The position numbers and the translations under genes were made by a program. 64,000 bases of DNA from Streptomyces fulvoviolaceus (GTDB taxonomy: Bacteria > Actinomycetota > Actinomycetes > Streptomycetales > Streptomycetaceae), in assembly GCF_000718165.1 (NCBI RefSeq), contig NZ_JOEY01000042.1, forward strand, positions 29,312 through 93,311. The letters are read 5' to 3'. Numbering within the stretch: the stretch's first letter is position 1; every line of letters starts with the position of its first letter. Below the pieces are notes generated by a model. It saw only the letters and a list, made by a program, of their open reading frames with translations. It had not been told where the DNA came from and ran no database searches. Below, one piece after another: positions 25,682 to 39,121 of the stretch.

Positions 25682-27244
25682 TCAGTCGGCCGCCGGGGTG
25701 GCGAAGGGAGCGGCCGGCGCCGTCTCCTCGAGCTTGTGCTCGGCGAGCACACCGGTCCGGTGCCGCTGGATGAACCAGTAGTAGGCGAAGCCGCCGCCCA
25801 TGATCACTCCGACGAACAGGACCGCGCCCCACTGGAGGTACCAGTGGAAGGGGGCGGTCGCGTTGTAGACGGAGGCACGCGGCCAGAGCAGGTTGATCGT
25901 CATGCCCGCGCCCCACAGCACGGCCACGATGTTGACGAGCAGGCCCCAACGGCCCAGCGAGAACTTGCCGTCGCCGGCCGGCTGCCACTTGCCGCGCAGC
26001 CGCGCCACCAGCATGGGCCCGGTGACGCCCAGGTAGGCGAGGTAGATCATGATGATGCCGATGCTGGTGACGACCGTGAAGATCTGCGGCTGGCGGATGT
26101 TGACCACCAGGATCGCCAGCGCCAGGATGCCGATGATCACGGCCGGCAGCACCGGGGTCTGGAAACGCGGGCTGACCTTGGCCATCAGCGAGGACGCGGG
26201 CAGGTTGTTGTCCCGGGACATCGCGAACGCCAGCCGGATCGCCGCCGTGTGCACGGCGAGCGCGCAGACGGTGACCGCGATCAGCACGCACCACAGCATC
26301 GCCTTGCCGGCCGTGGAGCCGAGCACGTCGAGGACGATGTACTGGAGACCGTCCGTGGACAACTCCCCGCTCTTCAGGCTGGAGACGCTCATCAGCGCGA
26401 GCAGCAGGATCAGTCCGCCCAGGACGAAAGAGGCGACGATCGCCCGGATGATCGCGCGGGGCGCGTTCCGGGACGGGTCCACGGACTCCTCACCCAGCGA
26501 GGCGGCCGTGTCGAAGCCGTACATGACGTACGCCGAGGCCAGCGAGGCCACCAGGAACGCGCCCAGGTAGCCGGCGCCGTACCCCGCCCCGGTGCCGTTG
26601 GTCTCCGTGACGACCTGCGGGCCGCGCGTTATGTGCACGGCGAACAGGACGATCAGTACGACGGTGGCGATCAGCTCGATGAACACGCCCGCCGAGTTGA
26701 TCGTGGCCATCAGCTTGACGCCGAAGGCGTTCACGAGGGTCGTGAACAGGATCAACACCGCGGCCAGGATGACCGCGTTGGTCGCCACGTCGTACTTGCC
26801 GGTGCCGTCGCCGACGATCTGGAACACGTCGGAGATCTGCGGCAGCGTCAGCTGGTAGGCGAGTGCCACGGCCGAGATCGACACGATCGACGCGATCAGC
26901 ATCGTCCAGCCGGCCAGCCAACCCAGATGCGGATTGCCTACCTTCTTCGACCAGTTGTAGACCGAGCCCGCGACGGGGTAGCGGGCCGCCAGCTCGGCGA
27001 AGCACAGGGCCACCATGAACTGGCCGACGAAGACCATCGGCCACGACCACCAGTACGCGGGGCCGCCGCTGCCGTAGCCGAAGTAGAACAGCTGGAACGT
27101 ACCGGTCAGGATCGAGATGTAGCTGATGCCGGCGGCGAAGGTGTGGAAGTTGCCGAGCGTGCGCTTGAGCTCGGGCTTGTAACCGAACTCGGCGAGTTCG
27201 GCGTCGTCGGTCTGTGGTCCTGTTGGTTGCTCGGTTGTCGTCAT
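25682..27244 (-). CDS. APC-family amino acid/amine permease
   Basis: 520-residue permease with 12 predicted helices of the amino acid-polyamine-organocation superfamily. The N-terminus (AEFGYKPELKRTLGNFHTFAAGISYISILTG) has the YxxxLxRxLG pattern of the APC amino-acid/choline (ACT) group; SVYNWSKKV and LGEESVDPSRNAPRAI are further family segments. Context suggests import of choline, betaine or another methylamine. Lies between the aldehyde dehydrogenase (145-base gap upstream) and the GMC gene. Confidence 0.88.
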   Translation of the reverse strand: MTTTEQPTGPQTDDAELAEFGYKPELKRTLGNFHTFAAGISYISILTGTFQLFYFGYGSGGPAYWWSWPMVFVGQFMVALCFAELAARYPVAGSVYNWSKKVGNPHLGWLAGWTMLIASIVSISAVALAYQLTLPQISDVFQIVGDGTGKYDVATNAVILAAVLILFTTLVNAFGVKLMATINSAGVFIELIATVVLIVLFAVHITRGPQVVTETNGTGAGYGAGYLGAFLVASLASAYVMYGFDTAASLGEESVDPSRNAPRAIIRAIVASFVLGGLILLLALMSVSSLKSGELSTDGLQYIVLDVLGSTAGKAMLWCVLIAVTVCALAVHTAAIRLAFAMSRDNNLPASSLMAKVSPRFQTPVLPAVIIGILALAILVVNIRQPQIFTVVTSIGIIMIYLAYLGVTGPMLVARLRGKWQPAGDGKFSLGRWGLLVNIVAVLWGAGMTINLLWPRASVYNATAPFHWYLQWGAVLFVGVIMGGGFAYYWFIQRHRTGVLAEHKLEETAPAAPFATPAAD

Positions 27245-27389
27245 GAGCGGACTCCTGAGGGGCCGGAGGAGGGGAGGGGAGCGGCTCGTGCGGGGGCCGG
27301 GATCGGTGAGGGGGGTAGGTATACGTGGGGGTGATGTGCTGCTTGTTACGGGTGGGTTTAGGCCAACGCCCCATTGGATCAGGGAAGTT

Positions 27390-28856
27390 CTAGTCGAACC
27401 ACCCCTGCGGCACCGGTGCGGTGTTGCGCCAGACGTGCTTCGCCTCGCGGTACTCGGCGAGCCCCGAGGGCCCGAGCTCGCGGCCGAAGCCCGACTGCTT
27501 GAAACCGCCCCACTCCGCCTGCGGCACATAGGGGTGGTAGTCGTTGATCCAGACCGTGCCGAGGCGCAGCCGTTTGACCATGCGCGCGGCCTTGGCCTCG
27601 TCGGTCGTCCACACGGCGCCGGCCAGGCCGTAGATGGTGTCGTTGGCGAGCCGCACCGCCTCGTCCTCGCTGGTGAAGCGCTCGACGGTCAACACCGGTC
27701 CGAAGGACTCCTCCTGGACCACCGACATCTGGGCGGAGCACTCGTCCAGCACGGTGGGCGGGTAGTAGAAGCCCTCGTCGAGGCCCGGTCCCGTGGGGCG
27801 GACGCCGCCGCAGCGCAGCACGGCTCCCTCCTCCAGCCCCTGGGCGACGTACGCCTCGACCTTGTCCCGGTGTGCCGCGGAGATCAATGCCCCGGTCTGC
27901 GCCTGCTCGTCGAACGGTCCGCCCAGCCGGATCAGCTGGGCCCGTCGTACGACCTCGTCCACGAACCGGTCGTGCAGTGAGTCCTCGACCAGGAGCCGGG
28001 CCCCGGACGAGCAGACCTGCCCGGAGTGCAGGAACACCGCGGTCAGCGCCATGTCGACGGCCGTGTCGAAGTCGGCGTCGGCGAAGACGATGTTCGGGTT
28101 CTTGCCGCCGAGTTCCAGTGCGACCTTCTTCACGGTCGCGGCCGCCGCCACCATCAGCCGGCGGCCGGTCTGCAGGCCGCCGGTGAAGGAGACGAGGTCC
28201 ACGTCCGGGTGGTCGCCGAGCGGGGCGCCTGCCTCGGGTCCCGCGCCGAGGACGAGGTTGCCGACGCCCGCGGGCAGTCCGGCCTCGTCAAGGAGGCGCA
28301 TCAAGTGGATCGCGGTGTGCGGGGTCAGCTCGCTCGGCTTGAGCACGAAGGTGTTGCCGGCCGCGAGGGCCGGGGCGACCTTCCAGGCCGTCTGCAGCAG
28401 CGGGTAGTTCCACGGCGTGATCAGCGCGCAGACGCCGACCGGCTCGTAGACCACCCGGCTGTCCACGTTCTCGGTGCCCGTGTCGATGACCCGGCCGGTC
28501 TCGCTCGCCGCCAGCCGCCCGAAGTAGCGGAAGCAGTTCGCGATGTCGTCGATGTCGTACTCGCTCTCCACGAGCCGCTTCCCCGTGTCCAGGGACTCGG
28601 CCCGCGCGAGCGTGTCCTTGTCCCTGATGAGCAGGTCGGCGACGCGGAGCAGCAGGTCACCGCGGTCGTTCGGCGAGGTTCTTGGCCAGGGCCCCTCGTC
28701 GAAGGCACGGCGGGCGGCGGCGATCGCCTCCACCGTGTCCTTGCCGCCCGCCTCGTCCACGACCCCCACCAGGGAGCCGTCGGCGGGACAGCGGATCTCG
28801 CGCGTGCGCTCGTCGACCGCGCCCCGCCATGCGCCGTCAATGAACAGGTCCGGCAT
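27390..28856 (-). CDS. Aldehyde dehydrogenase, betaine-aldehyde type
   Basis: 488-residue NAD(P)-dependent aldehyde dehydrogenase. Substrate-binding start PWNYPLLQTAWKVAPALAAGNTFVLKPSE; catalytic glutamate in ELGGKNPNIVFADAD; catalytic cysteine in HSGQVCSSGARLLVE; the C-terminal EESFGPVLTVERF and GGFKQSGFGRELG are present. Probably oxidises betaine aldehyde to glycine betaine, given its neighbours. The ATG at 28856 lies 20 bases inside the 3' end of the Rieske oxygenase gene, so translation is coupled. Confidence 0.9.
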   Translation of the reverse strand: MPDLFIDGAWRGAVDERTREIRCPADGSLVGVVDEAGGKDTVEAIAAARRAFDEGPWPRTSPNDRGDLLLRVADLLIRDKDTLARAESLDTGKRLVESEYDIDDIANCFRYFGRLAASETGRVIDTGTENVDSRVVYEPVGVCALITPWNYPLLQTAWKVAPALAAGNTFVLKPSELTPHTAIHLMRLLDEAGLPAGVGNLVLGAGPEAGAPLGDHPDVDLVSFTGGLQTGRRLMVAAAATVKKVALELGGKNPNIVFADADFDTAVDMALTAVFLHSGQVCSSGARLLVEDSLHDRFVDEVVRRAQLIRLGGPFDEQAQTGALISAAHRDKVEAYVAQGLEEGAVLRCGGVRPTGPGLDEGFYYPPTVLDECSAQMSVVQEESFGPVLTVERFTSEDEAVRLANDTIYGLAGAVWTTDEAKAARMVKRLRLGTVWINDYHPYVPQAEWGGFKQSGFGRELGPSGLAEYREAKHVWRNTAPVPQGWFD

Positions 28857-30012
28857 GACTGCCTCCCAGCTTCTCCAAGAGCCACTCGTGGAAGATCCCG
28901 ATGTGGTGCTCGTTGGGGACCAGCACACCACCCTTCCGGTACGCTCGCGACGCCATCGCCGGTTGCGTTCGTTCACAGGCTTCAAAATCCTGTTCGTTCA
29001 CCCTGTGGAAGAGTTCCACCGACTTCGAGACGTCCGCCCCGGACTCGACGACCTCCGGTGCGTACAGCCAGTCGCACTCGACGATCGTGCGGTCCTCGGC
29101 CATCGGGAACATGCGGTGCATGATCACGTGGTCCGGTACGAGGTTGATGAAGACCGTCGGTTTCACCGTGATGGCGTAGTAGCGGCGGTCCTGGTCGTCC
29201 GAGACGGACGGCAGCTTCGCGAAGCCCTCGCTGCCGTCGACCGTGAACCCCTTGATCTCCTCGCCGAACTCGGCGCCGTGGCCGACGTAGTACTGGGCGG
29301 CGTAGCCGTCGGCGAACTCGGGGAGGACGTCGGTGAGCTCGGGGTGGATCGTCGCGCAGTGGTAGCACTCCATGAAGTTCTCGACGATCAGCTTCCAGTT
29401 CGCCTTGACGTCGTAGACGATCCGCTTGCCGAGCGCGAGGTTCTCGGTGCCGTACTGCTCGATCGCGGCCGGGTCGCCGAGCCGCTCCACGGCCGCGTAC
29501 ATGACGGCGTCCTCGAAGGAGGGCGGCTCGTCGGCCAGGCACACCCAGGCGTAGCCGAGCCACTCGCGCAGATGGACCTTGATCAGCCCGTACTCGACCC
29601 GGTCGACATCGGGCATCTTGATCAGGTTGGGCGCGGCGACCAGCTTGCCGTCGAGGTCGTACGTCCATGCGTGGTACGGGCACTGGAGGCTGCGCTTGAC
29701 CTCGCCGGACTCCTCCATGCACAGCCGGGCCCCGCGGTGGCGGCAGATGTTGAGGAAGGCTCGCAGCTCGCCCTTGCGGGTGCGGTTGATGATGACGTTC
29801 TCGCGGCCGATCTGCACGGTCCGGAAGGCGCCGGGCTTGTCCAGGTCGGCGCTGCGGACGGCACAGAACCACATCGACTCAAACAGGTGTTCCGACTCCT
29901 GGCGGAAGATCTCCGGGTCGGTGTAGTAGTTCCCCGGCAGTGTGGCGATCAGACTGGGGGAGATCTGGTGGGCCGTGGAGAGAGGGCTCTCGGGGGCGGG
30001 GGTCGTCGTCAC
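28837..30012 (-). CDS. Rieske non-haem iron oxygenase, glycine-betaine monooxygenase-like
   Basis: 391-residue oxygenase alpha-subunit. The Rieske site CRHRGARLC...CPYHAW (CxH, then CxxH) lies around residues 90-115; the mononuclear iron site is in NFMECYHCATIHPEL. It resembles GbcA, which demethylates glycine betaine to dimethylglycine with release of formaldehyde. Electrons likely come from the ferredoxin and reductase at 36.9-38.4 kb. The GTG at 30012 follows GAGGAG; 11 bases separate it from the upstream flavoenzyme. Confidence 0.88.
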   Translation of the reverse strand: MTTTPAPESPLSTAHQISPSLIATLPGNYYTDPEIFRQESEHLFESMWFCAVRSADLDKPGAFRTVQIGRENVIINRTRKGELRAFLNICRHRGARLCMEESGEVKRSLQCPYHAWTYDLDGKLVAAPNLIKMPDVDRVEYGLIKVHLREWLGYAWVCLADEPPSFEDAVMYAAVERLGDPAAIEQYGTENLALGKRIVYDVKANWKLIVENFMECYHCATIHPELTDVLPEFADGYAAQYYVGHGAEFGEEIKGFTVDGSEGFAKLPSVSDDQDRRYYAITVKPTVFINLVPDHVIMHRMFPMAEDRTIVECDWLYAPEVVESGADVSKSVELFHRVNEQDFEACERTQPAMASRAYRKGGVLVPNEHHIGIFHEWLLEKLGGSHAGPVH

Positions 30013-30023
30013 GTGCGTGCTCC

Positions 30024-31178
30024 TCAGGCGGGCGCGGCGGCGAGGCGGGCGGGGTCGAAGAGGCCGATCGGGTGCTCGGTGGAGCCGGTCAGGGCCAGGT
30101 CGGCGAGGATCTCGCCGACCACGGGCACGAACTTGAAGCCGTGTCCGGAGAAGCCGCAGGCCACCGTCACCGACTCCGGATGCGCGGGGTGCCGGGCGAT
30201 CACGAAGTGCTCGTCCGGGGTGTTGGAGTACATGCAGGTCGCGGCCTTGAGATAGGCGCCGGGCAGGCCCGGGACGCAGCCGGACATGTGGTCCGCCATG
30301 GCCTGGACCTCGTGGTCGTACACCGTCCGGTCGATGGTCTCCGGGGTGGTGACCTGGCCCTTGCGGAAGAAGGCGACCTTGGCGCCGAGGTCGGGGCCGT
30401 CGATGGACGGGAAGCCGTAGACCTGGACGCCTGCCGCGTTCTCCCAGATGTAGATGGGGTGGTTCTCCGGGAGGAAGGGCTCGACCCCCTGCTTCGGCTG
30501 GAACCAGTACATGACCTGGCGCTCGATGGTGAACGGCACCCCGAGATCGGTGAGCAGCTCCGGTGCCCAGGCGCCCGGGCAGATCACCAACTGGCTTGCG
30601 GTGTAGGTGTTCTCGGCCGTGTGCACGCGGACGCCGTCCTTGTACGGCTCCCAGCGCGTCATCGGCTCCTCGAAGTGCAGGTCGGCGCCCTGGCGGGTGG
30701 CCAGCTGGATATGGGCGGCCACCGTGTTCTCGGGCTTCAGCAGCCCCGCCTTCTTCTCGTACAGCGCGACCTCGTCGTCCTTCGGCGTGAGCGTCGGGAA
30801 GCGGCGGCGGATCTCCTTCGCGTCGAGCATCTCGTGGGGCAGGTCCCACTCCAGGGCCGAGAGCAGTGAGCCGGAGACGGTCGGCGAGTCGGGCGGGCCG
30901 AGCATCACGCCGCCGCAGAGGGTGGCGATGTCGCGGCCGGTGGCCCGCTCCAGGTCGTCGTAGAGCTCGTAGGCGCGCAGCAGCAGCGGGACGTAGGCCG
31001 GGTTCTCGAAGTACGACTGCCGGGTGATCCGCGAACCGCCGTGGCTGGAGCCGCGGTTGTGCACCGGGCCGAACTTCTCCAGGCCGAGGACGCGGGCGCC
31101 GCGGGCGGAGAGGTGGTGGGCGGCGGCGCTGCCCATGCCGCCGAGGCCGATGACGATCACGTCGTAAGTGGGGGACAT
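30024..31178 (-). CDS. Monomeric sarcosine oxidase-like FAD enzyme
   Basis: 384-residue flavoenzyme of the MSOX/SolA family. [22 protein letters not shown] is the FAD-binding start; [15 protein letters not shown] is conserved; [11 protein letters not shown] contains the cysteine that binds FAD covalently in monomeric sarcosine oxidase; [15 protein letters not shown] ends the family core. Likely oxidises sarcosine (or another N-methyl amino acid) to glycine, formaldehyde and peroxide. It sits 31 bases after the dimethylglycine-dehydrogenase-like gene. Confidence 0.9.
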   Translation of the reverse strand: MSPTYDVIVIGLGGMGSAAAHHLSARGARVLGLEKFGPVHNRGSSHGGSRITRQSYFENPAYVPLLLRAYELYDDLERATGRDIATLCGGVMLGPPDSPTVSGSLLSALEWDLPHEMLDAKEIRRRFPTLTPKDDEVALYEKKAGLLKPENTVAAHIQLATRQGADLHFEEPMTRWEPYKDGVRVHTAENTYTASQLVICPGAWAPELLTDLGVPFTIERQVMYWFQPKQGVEPFLPENHPIYIWENAAGVQVYGFPSIDGPDLGAKVAFFRKGQVTTPETIDRTVYDHEVQAMADHMSGCVPGLPGAYLKAATCMYSNTPDEHFVIARHPAHPESVTVACGFSGHGFKFVPVVGEILADLALTGSTEHPIGLFDPARLAAAPA

Positions 31179-31209
31179 TTCACACCTCCTGAGGGTGCGT
31201 CAGCGCTGG

Positions 31210-35494
<4,285 letters not shown>

Positions 35495-35510
35495 GACCAG
35501 GCTCCTCTGC

Positions 35511-35541
35511 TGTTGCGCAATGCGCGATGGGTTGCGCGTTG
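35511..35541. promoter_or_regulatory. Operator candidate 1 for the betaine operon
   Basis: TGTTGCGCAATGCGC followed by GATGGGTTGCGCGTTG, 17 bases upstream of the first operon gene. It holds a symmetrical TTGCGCAA and a second TTGCGC half. A close relative lies at 36640-36654 upstream of the IclR gene, which suggests an IclR binding site. Confidence 0.5.
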
Positions 35542-35637
35542 AGGAACATATTGAGAAGGCATCGAGCGGCCGTCAAGAGGTGCGAGTTAACCCTTGGCAA
35601 AAGGAATCTGTGGGACGAAACCTGCCGGACACACGAC

Positions 35638-35670
35638 GGCGCGGGACCAGGAGATTCCCGGTCCCGCGCC
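35638..35670 (-). terminator. Terminator hairpin of the IclR gene
   Basis: Perfect 11-bp arms GGCGCGGGACC (35638-35648) and GGTCCCGCGCC (35660-35670) with an 11-base loop, 58 bases past the IclR stop. Insulates the regulator from the operon promoter. Confidence 0.75.
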
Positions 35671-35728
35671 GCGGTTCGTGGATCTGTGTGTCTGTTCGGA
35701 GGTCGGTCGTCAGGCGTAGATCGCGCGT

Positions 35729-36556
35729 CTAGAAGCCGTATCCCATGCGGCGCGACAGCTCCGCCCCGGCCGCCACCGTGCGCTTGGCCACCTCCGGCAC
35801 CCGGTCGCTGTTCAGGCGGTACACCGGCCCCGACACGCTGATCGCGGCGATGACCTTGCCGTCGTGTGCGCGGACCGGGGCGGCCACGGCGGCCATGCCC
35901 AGCTCCAGTTCCTCGATGGTGATGCCGTAGCCCTGCTCGACCACGGCCTCCAACTCGCCGCGCAGGGCGGACGAGCCGGTGATGGTGCGCTCGGTGAAAC
36001 GAGGCAGGGAGCGCGCGAGCAGGCCCTCACGAAGGGTCGGCGGCATGTGCGCGAGCAGGATTTTTCCGCTGGAGGTGGCGTGCAGAGGGGTGCGCCGGCC
36101 CAGCCAGTTCTGGGCCGTCACGGACGCGGTGCCGCGGGCCTGCATGATGTTGACCGCCGCGTCGTCGTCCAGGACCGCGATGTTGGCCGTCTCGCCCAGC
36201 TCGTCGGCGAGCTCCCGGCAGACCGGGACACCCTCCTGCGAGATGTCCAGCCGCACTGCCGCTGCCCCCGCCAGGCGCAGTACGCCGGCGCCCAGGTAGT
36301 ACTTGCCGCGGTCCTTGGCCTGGGCCACCAGGCCGCGGTTCTCCAGGACGCCGAGCAGCCGGAACGCCGTGGACTTGTGCACGTCCAGCTCTTCGGCGAT
36401 CTCCGTGACGCCCGCCTCGCCGTGCCGGGCGAGGATCTCCAGGACGCTCACGGCGCGATCCACCGACTGGACGGCGCTGCCCGCGCCTCTGCCGTTCTTC
36501 TCCGGAATCGCGGCCTTCTCCTCACTGCGCTCGGACTGCTTCTGCGTGCGGGTCAT
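35729..36556 (-). CDS. IclR-family transcription regulator
   Basis: 275-residue regulator. Residues about 28-90 are the winged helix (SVDRAVSVLEILARHGEAGVTEIAEELDVHKSTAFRLLGVLENRGLV); the C-terminal half is a GAF-like effector domain with LHATSSGKILLAHMP and GYGITIEELELGMAAVAAPV. It sits directly upstream of and co-oriented with the betaine operon, separated by a terminator, and divergent from the ferredoxin/reductase genes; it is the likely regulator of both. Effector possibly betaine or a derivative (inference). Confidence 0.9.
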   Translation of the reverse strand: MTRTQKQSERSEEKAAIPEKNGRGAGSAVQSVDRAVSVLEILARHGEAGVTEIAEELDVHKSTAFRLLGVLENRGLVAQAKDRGKYYLGAGVLRLAGAAAVRLDISQEGVPVCRELADELGETANIAVLDDDAAVNIMQARGTASVTAQNWLGRRTPLHATSSGKILLAHMPPTLREGLLARSLPRFTERTITGSSALRGELEAVVEQGYGITIEELELGMAAVAAPVRAHDGKVIAAISVSGPVYRLNSDRVPEVAKRTVAAGAELSRRMGYGF

Positions 36557-36862
36557 GGCTCAACTCTCACCACCTGAGGGCCCTGTTTGGACCGCATCTT
36601 CGGGAAACCCTTGACGCGACGGTCGCCCCGCCCGGATTCTGTTGCGCATAGCGCTTGCTCGTGCGCCATACGAAACATCATGTTACCGAAGCGTCCGGTC
36701 CCCGGTAGGGGTCCGAACCGTCCGGACCGATGAGGTTCCGGCGCTCGCTGACCGTGTTGCCCGTGTTGACTGCACTGCCTCCGGACCGACGAAGGTCCGA
36801 ACTCCCTGATCTCCTGGACCACACAGGTCCGGTACGAGTGTCCCGGACCGTGAGGGGGGCCC
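36557..36862. promoter_or_regulatory. Divergent control region with operator candidate 2 and a GGTCC/GGACC cluster
   Basis: TGTTGCGCATAGCGC at 36640-36654 matches operator candidate 1 in 13 of 15 bases. From 36697 to 36849 there are eight GGTCC or GGACC pentamers in about 150 bases, arranged as several inverted repeats: GGTCCG/CGGACC (36710-36728), CGGACC/GGTCCG (36782-36798), GGACC/GGTCC (36816-36830). They lie between the IclR and ferredoxin promoters. Confidence 0.5.
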
Positions 36863-37186
36863 GTGATTCCCGTCTGCCGCCTCGAAGACCTCCCCGAGGG
36901 CGAGTCCGTCCGCATCGAGACGACACCGCCGATCGCCGTGTTCCGTACCGAAGACGGCGAGCTGTACGCCATCGACGACACCTGCACCCACCAGGACGCC
37001 TCCCTCTCGGAGGGCTGGCTGGAGGGCTGTCTGGTCGAATGCCCGCTGCACGCCGCTTCATTCGATCTCCGTACGGGCCTTCCGACCTGCCTCCCGGCGC
37101 GTCGGGCCGTCCGCACCCACCGCGTGACCGTCGACGACGGCACTGTCCACGTCCATCTCGCCGCGGAGGAGGGGACCGCCGCATGA
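36863..37186 (+). CDS. Rieske-type ferredoxin
   Basis: 107-residue [2Fe-2S] protein with the Rieske ligands CTHQ (CxH) near residue 40 and CPLH (CxxH) near residue 58. Likely carries electrons to the Rieske oxygenase at 28.8-30.0 kb. The GTG at 36863 follows GAGGGGGGCC. It overlaps the reductase gene by ATGA, forming a two-gene electron-supply unit divergent from the IclR gene. Confidence 0.9.
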   Translation: MIPVCRLEDLPEGESVRIETTPPIAVFRTEDGELYAIDDTCTHQDASLSEGWLEGCLVECPLHAASFDLRTGLPTCLPARRAVRTHRVTVDDGTVHVHLAAEEGTAA

Positions 37187-38367
37187 GGACCGTGACCGTC
37201 GTCGGCGCCTCGCTCTCCGGGCTGTACGCCGCCCGGGAACTGCGCGCCCAGGGCTTCGACGGGCGACTGGTGATCGTCGGCGACGAACGCCATCGCCCCT
37301 ATGACCGGCCTCCCCTCTCGAAGGACTTCCTCACCGGCCGCGCCGACGAGGAACAGCTCGCCCTGACCGACGCCGAGGAGACCGCCGAGCTCGACGCCGA
37401 GTGGCTGCTCGGCACCCGCGCCCGGGGCCTCGACGCCCGCGGCCGGACCGTGCTGCTCGACGGCGGCCGGACCGTGTCCACCGACGGAGTCGTCATCGCC
37501 ACCGGCGCCTCGGCCCGCCGCCTGCCGGGCGACGGCCTCGCCGGGGTCCACACCCTGCGCACCCTCGACGACGCGCGCGCCCTGCGTGAGGAACTCGGCC
37601 GCGGCCCCCAGCGGATCGTCGTCATCGGCGGCGGCTTCATCGGCGCCGAGACCGCGTCCTCGTGCGCCGGCCTCGGCCACACCGTCACCGTCGTCGAGGC
37701 CGCCCCGCTCCCGCTAGTGCCCCAACTGGGCGCCGAGATGGCCGCCGTGTGTGCGGCACTGCACCGCCGTGGCGGGGTCGACCTGGTCACCGGCATCGGA
37801 GTCGCCGGGCTGCGCGGCACGGTCACCGTCACCGGCGTCGAGCTCGCCGACGGCCGTGTCCTGCCCGCCGACATCGTGATCGTCGGTATCGGCGCCCTCC
37901 CCAACACCGCCTGGCTGGCGGGCTCGGCGCTCACCCTGCACGACGGCGTCCTGTGCGACGACGGCTGTGTGACCGCGCTGCCGCAGGTGGTCGCCGTCGG
38001 CGACGTCGCCCGTGTCGGCGGATCCCGCGCCGAACACTGGACCTCTGCCACGGAACAGCCGCGCGTCGCCGTGGCCAACCTGCTCGCCGGACGCACCACG
38101 CAGACCGCGCGGCCGCTGCCCTACTTCTGGTCGGACCAGTACGGCGCACGCATCCAGTTCGCAGGCCGGCGCCGGGACGGGGACAACGTCCGCATCGCCG
38201 AGGGCGAACTCGCCGACGGCGCACCGGCCGAGGGCGGCTTCCTCGCCCTGTACGAGCGGGACGGCCGTACGACCGCGGTGCTCTCCGTGAACCGTCCCCG
38301 CCCGTTCATGCGCGTACGCCGTGAACTCGCCCGCGAGGAGAGCCGGGTGGTGCCGGCCGCGCTCTGA
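37183..38367 (+). CDS. FAD-dependent ferredoxin reductase
   Basis: 394-residue NAD(P)H:ferredoxin reductase of the oxygenase-coupled type. FAD motif TVVGASLSGLYAARELRAQGF at the N-terminus, YDRPPLSKDFLTG, ATGASARRLPG, NAD motif IVVIGGGFIGAETASSCAGLG mid-protein, and VAVGDVARV near the end. Transfers electrons to the coupled ferredoxin. The C-terminal reductase domain is present. A dispersed repeat (copy E) lies about 85 bases after the stop. Confidence 0.92.
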   Translation: MRTVTVVGASLSGLYAARELRAQGFDGRLVIVGDERHRPYDRPPLSKDFLTGRADEEQLALTDAEETAELDAEWLLGTRARGLDARGRTVLLDGGRTVSTDGVVIATGASARRLPGDGLAGVHTLRTLDDARALREELGRGPQRIVVIGGGFIGAETASSCAGLGHTVTVVEAAPLPLVPQLGAEMAAVCAALHRRGGVDLVTGIGVAGLRGTVTVTGVELADGRVLPADIVIVGIGALPNTAWLAGSALTLHDGVLCDDGCVTALPQVVAVGDVARVGGSRAEHWTSATEQPRVAVANLLAGRTTQTARPLPYFWSDQYGARIQFAGRRRDGDNVRIAEGELADGAPAEGGFLALYERDGRTTAVLSVNRPRPFMRVRRELAREESRVVPAAL

Positions 38368-38452
38368 GCTCGGCCCGGTCGACCGGACTTCAGGCGCGGC
38401 ACCGGCTTCCAAGCAGCCTCGGCGAAGTCGTGTGCGGTACGGCAGCGCCCTG

Positions 38453-38483
38453 AAGGGGTGCGGGGAACTGCGCGACCGGCCAC
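38453..38483 (+). repeat. Dispersed 3'-flank repeat, copy E
   Basis: AGGGGTGCGGGGAACTGCGC followed by GACCGGCCACG; one or two bases differ from copy A. It lies between the convergent reductase and membrane-protein genes. Confidence 0.8.
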
Positions 38484-38530
38484 GACGCATCCGCAGCCGG
38501 TGCACCGGACTTCCGCGGAGCGCTCAGTGC

Positions 38531-39121
38531 TCACAGGTGCGACAGCTGCCCCGTGCCGCCCTGTTGCCGTATCCGCTCCTGGGCGCGCTCTGTGGCGCGT
38601 GTCTGTCGTCGTGCCCGGCGCCGCTCGCGTCGCAGGGCACGCGCGGTGCTGCTCGGCGTCGACACCACGCCGTGGCGCTGGTTCCACACCTGGCGTGTCA
38701 CCCAGACGTCGAGGGCGCCCCAGGTGGCCACCACGGTGCTGGCCACGCTGCTCAGCACCATCGGGAACGCCAGCCAGGAACCGGCCAGGGTGCACAGGAA
38801 CGCCACCATCGCCTGGACCAGCGTCACGGCGATGATGAGCACCGCCCGCACCGCCGAGACACGCACCGGATCCGGCAGCCGTCGCCGCCGTGCGGGCTCC
38901 TCGATCCACAATGGCTGGTTGTACGACTGCTCCTGTGGCGAAACCCTCTCGCCGGCCTTCCGCACGCCGCCGTTGCCTGCCGCGGCCGACGGAACGTCGC
39001 GCCCGCCCGCCTCGCCCCCGTCCGCCGGAATCTCGTGATTCCGCGCCTCGGGGAGCCGCGGTGCCGCCACGCTCGCCACCACGCCGTTCCCCGGCGCCTC
39101 TTGTCGCTCCGCCGTGCCCAT
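38531..39121 (-). CDS. Small membrane protein with basic tail
   Basis: 196-residue protein, function unknown. The first 100 residues are hydrophilic and low complexity; two adjacent membrane helices follow (VSAVRAVLIIAVTLVQAMVAFLC and SWLAFPMVLSSVASTVVATWGAL); the tail is strongly basic (RALRRERRRARRQTRATERAQERIRQQ), suited to nucleic acid or membrane-surface contact. The ATG at 39121 is chosen; longer frames upstream lack support. Divergent from the conservon; a link to it is possible but not shown. Confidence 0.65.
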   Translation of the reverse strand: MGTAERQEAPGNGVVASVAAPRLPEARNHEIPADGGEAGGRDVPSAAAGNGGVRKAGERVSPQEQSYNQPLWIEEPARRRRLPDPVRVSAVRAVLIIAVTLVQAMVAFLCTLAGSWLAFPMVLSSVASTVVATWGALDVWVTRQVWNQRHGVVSTPSSTARALRRERRRARRQTRATERAQERIRQQGGTGQLSHL

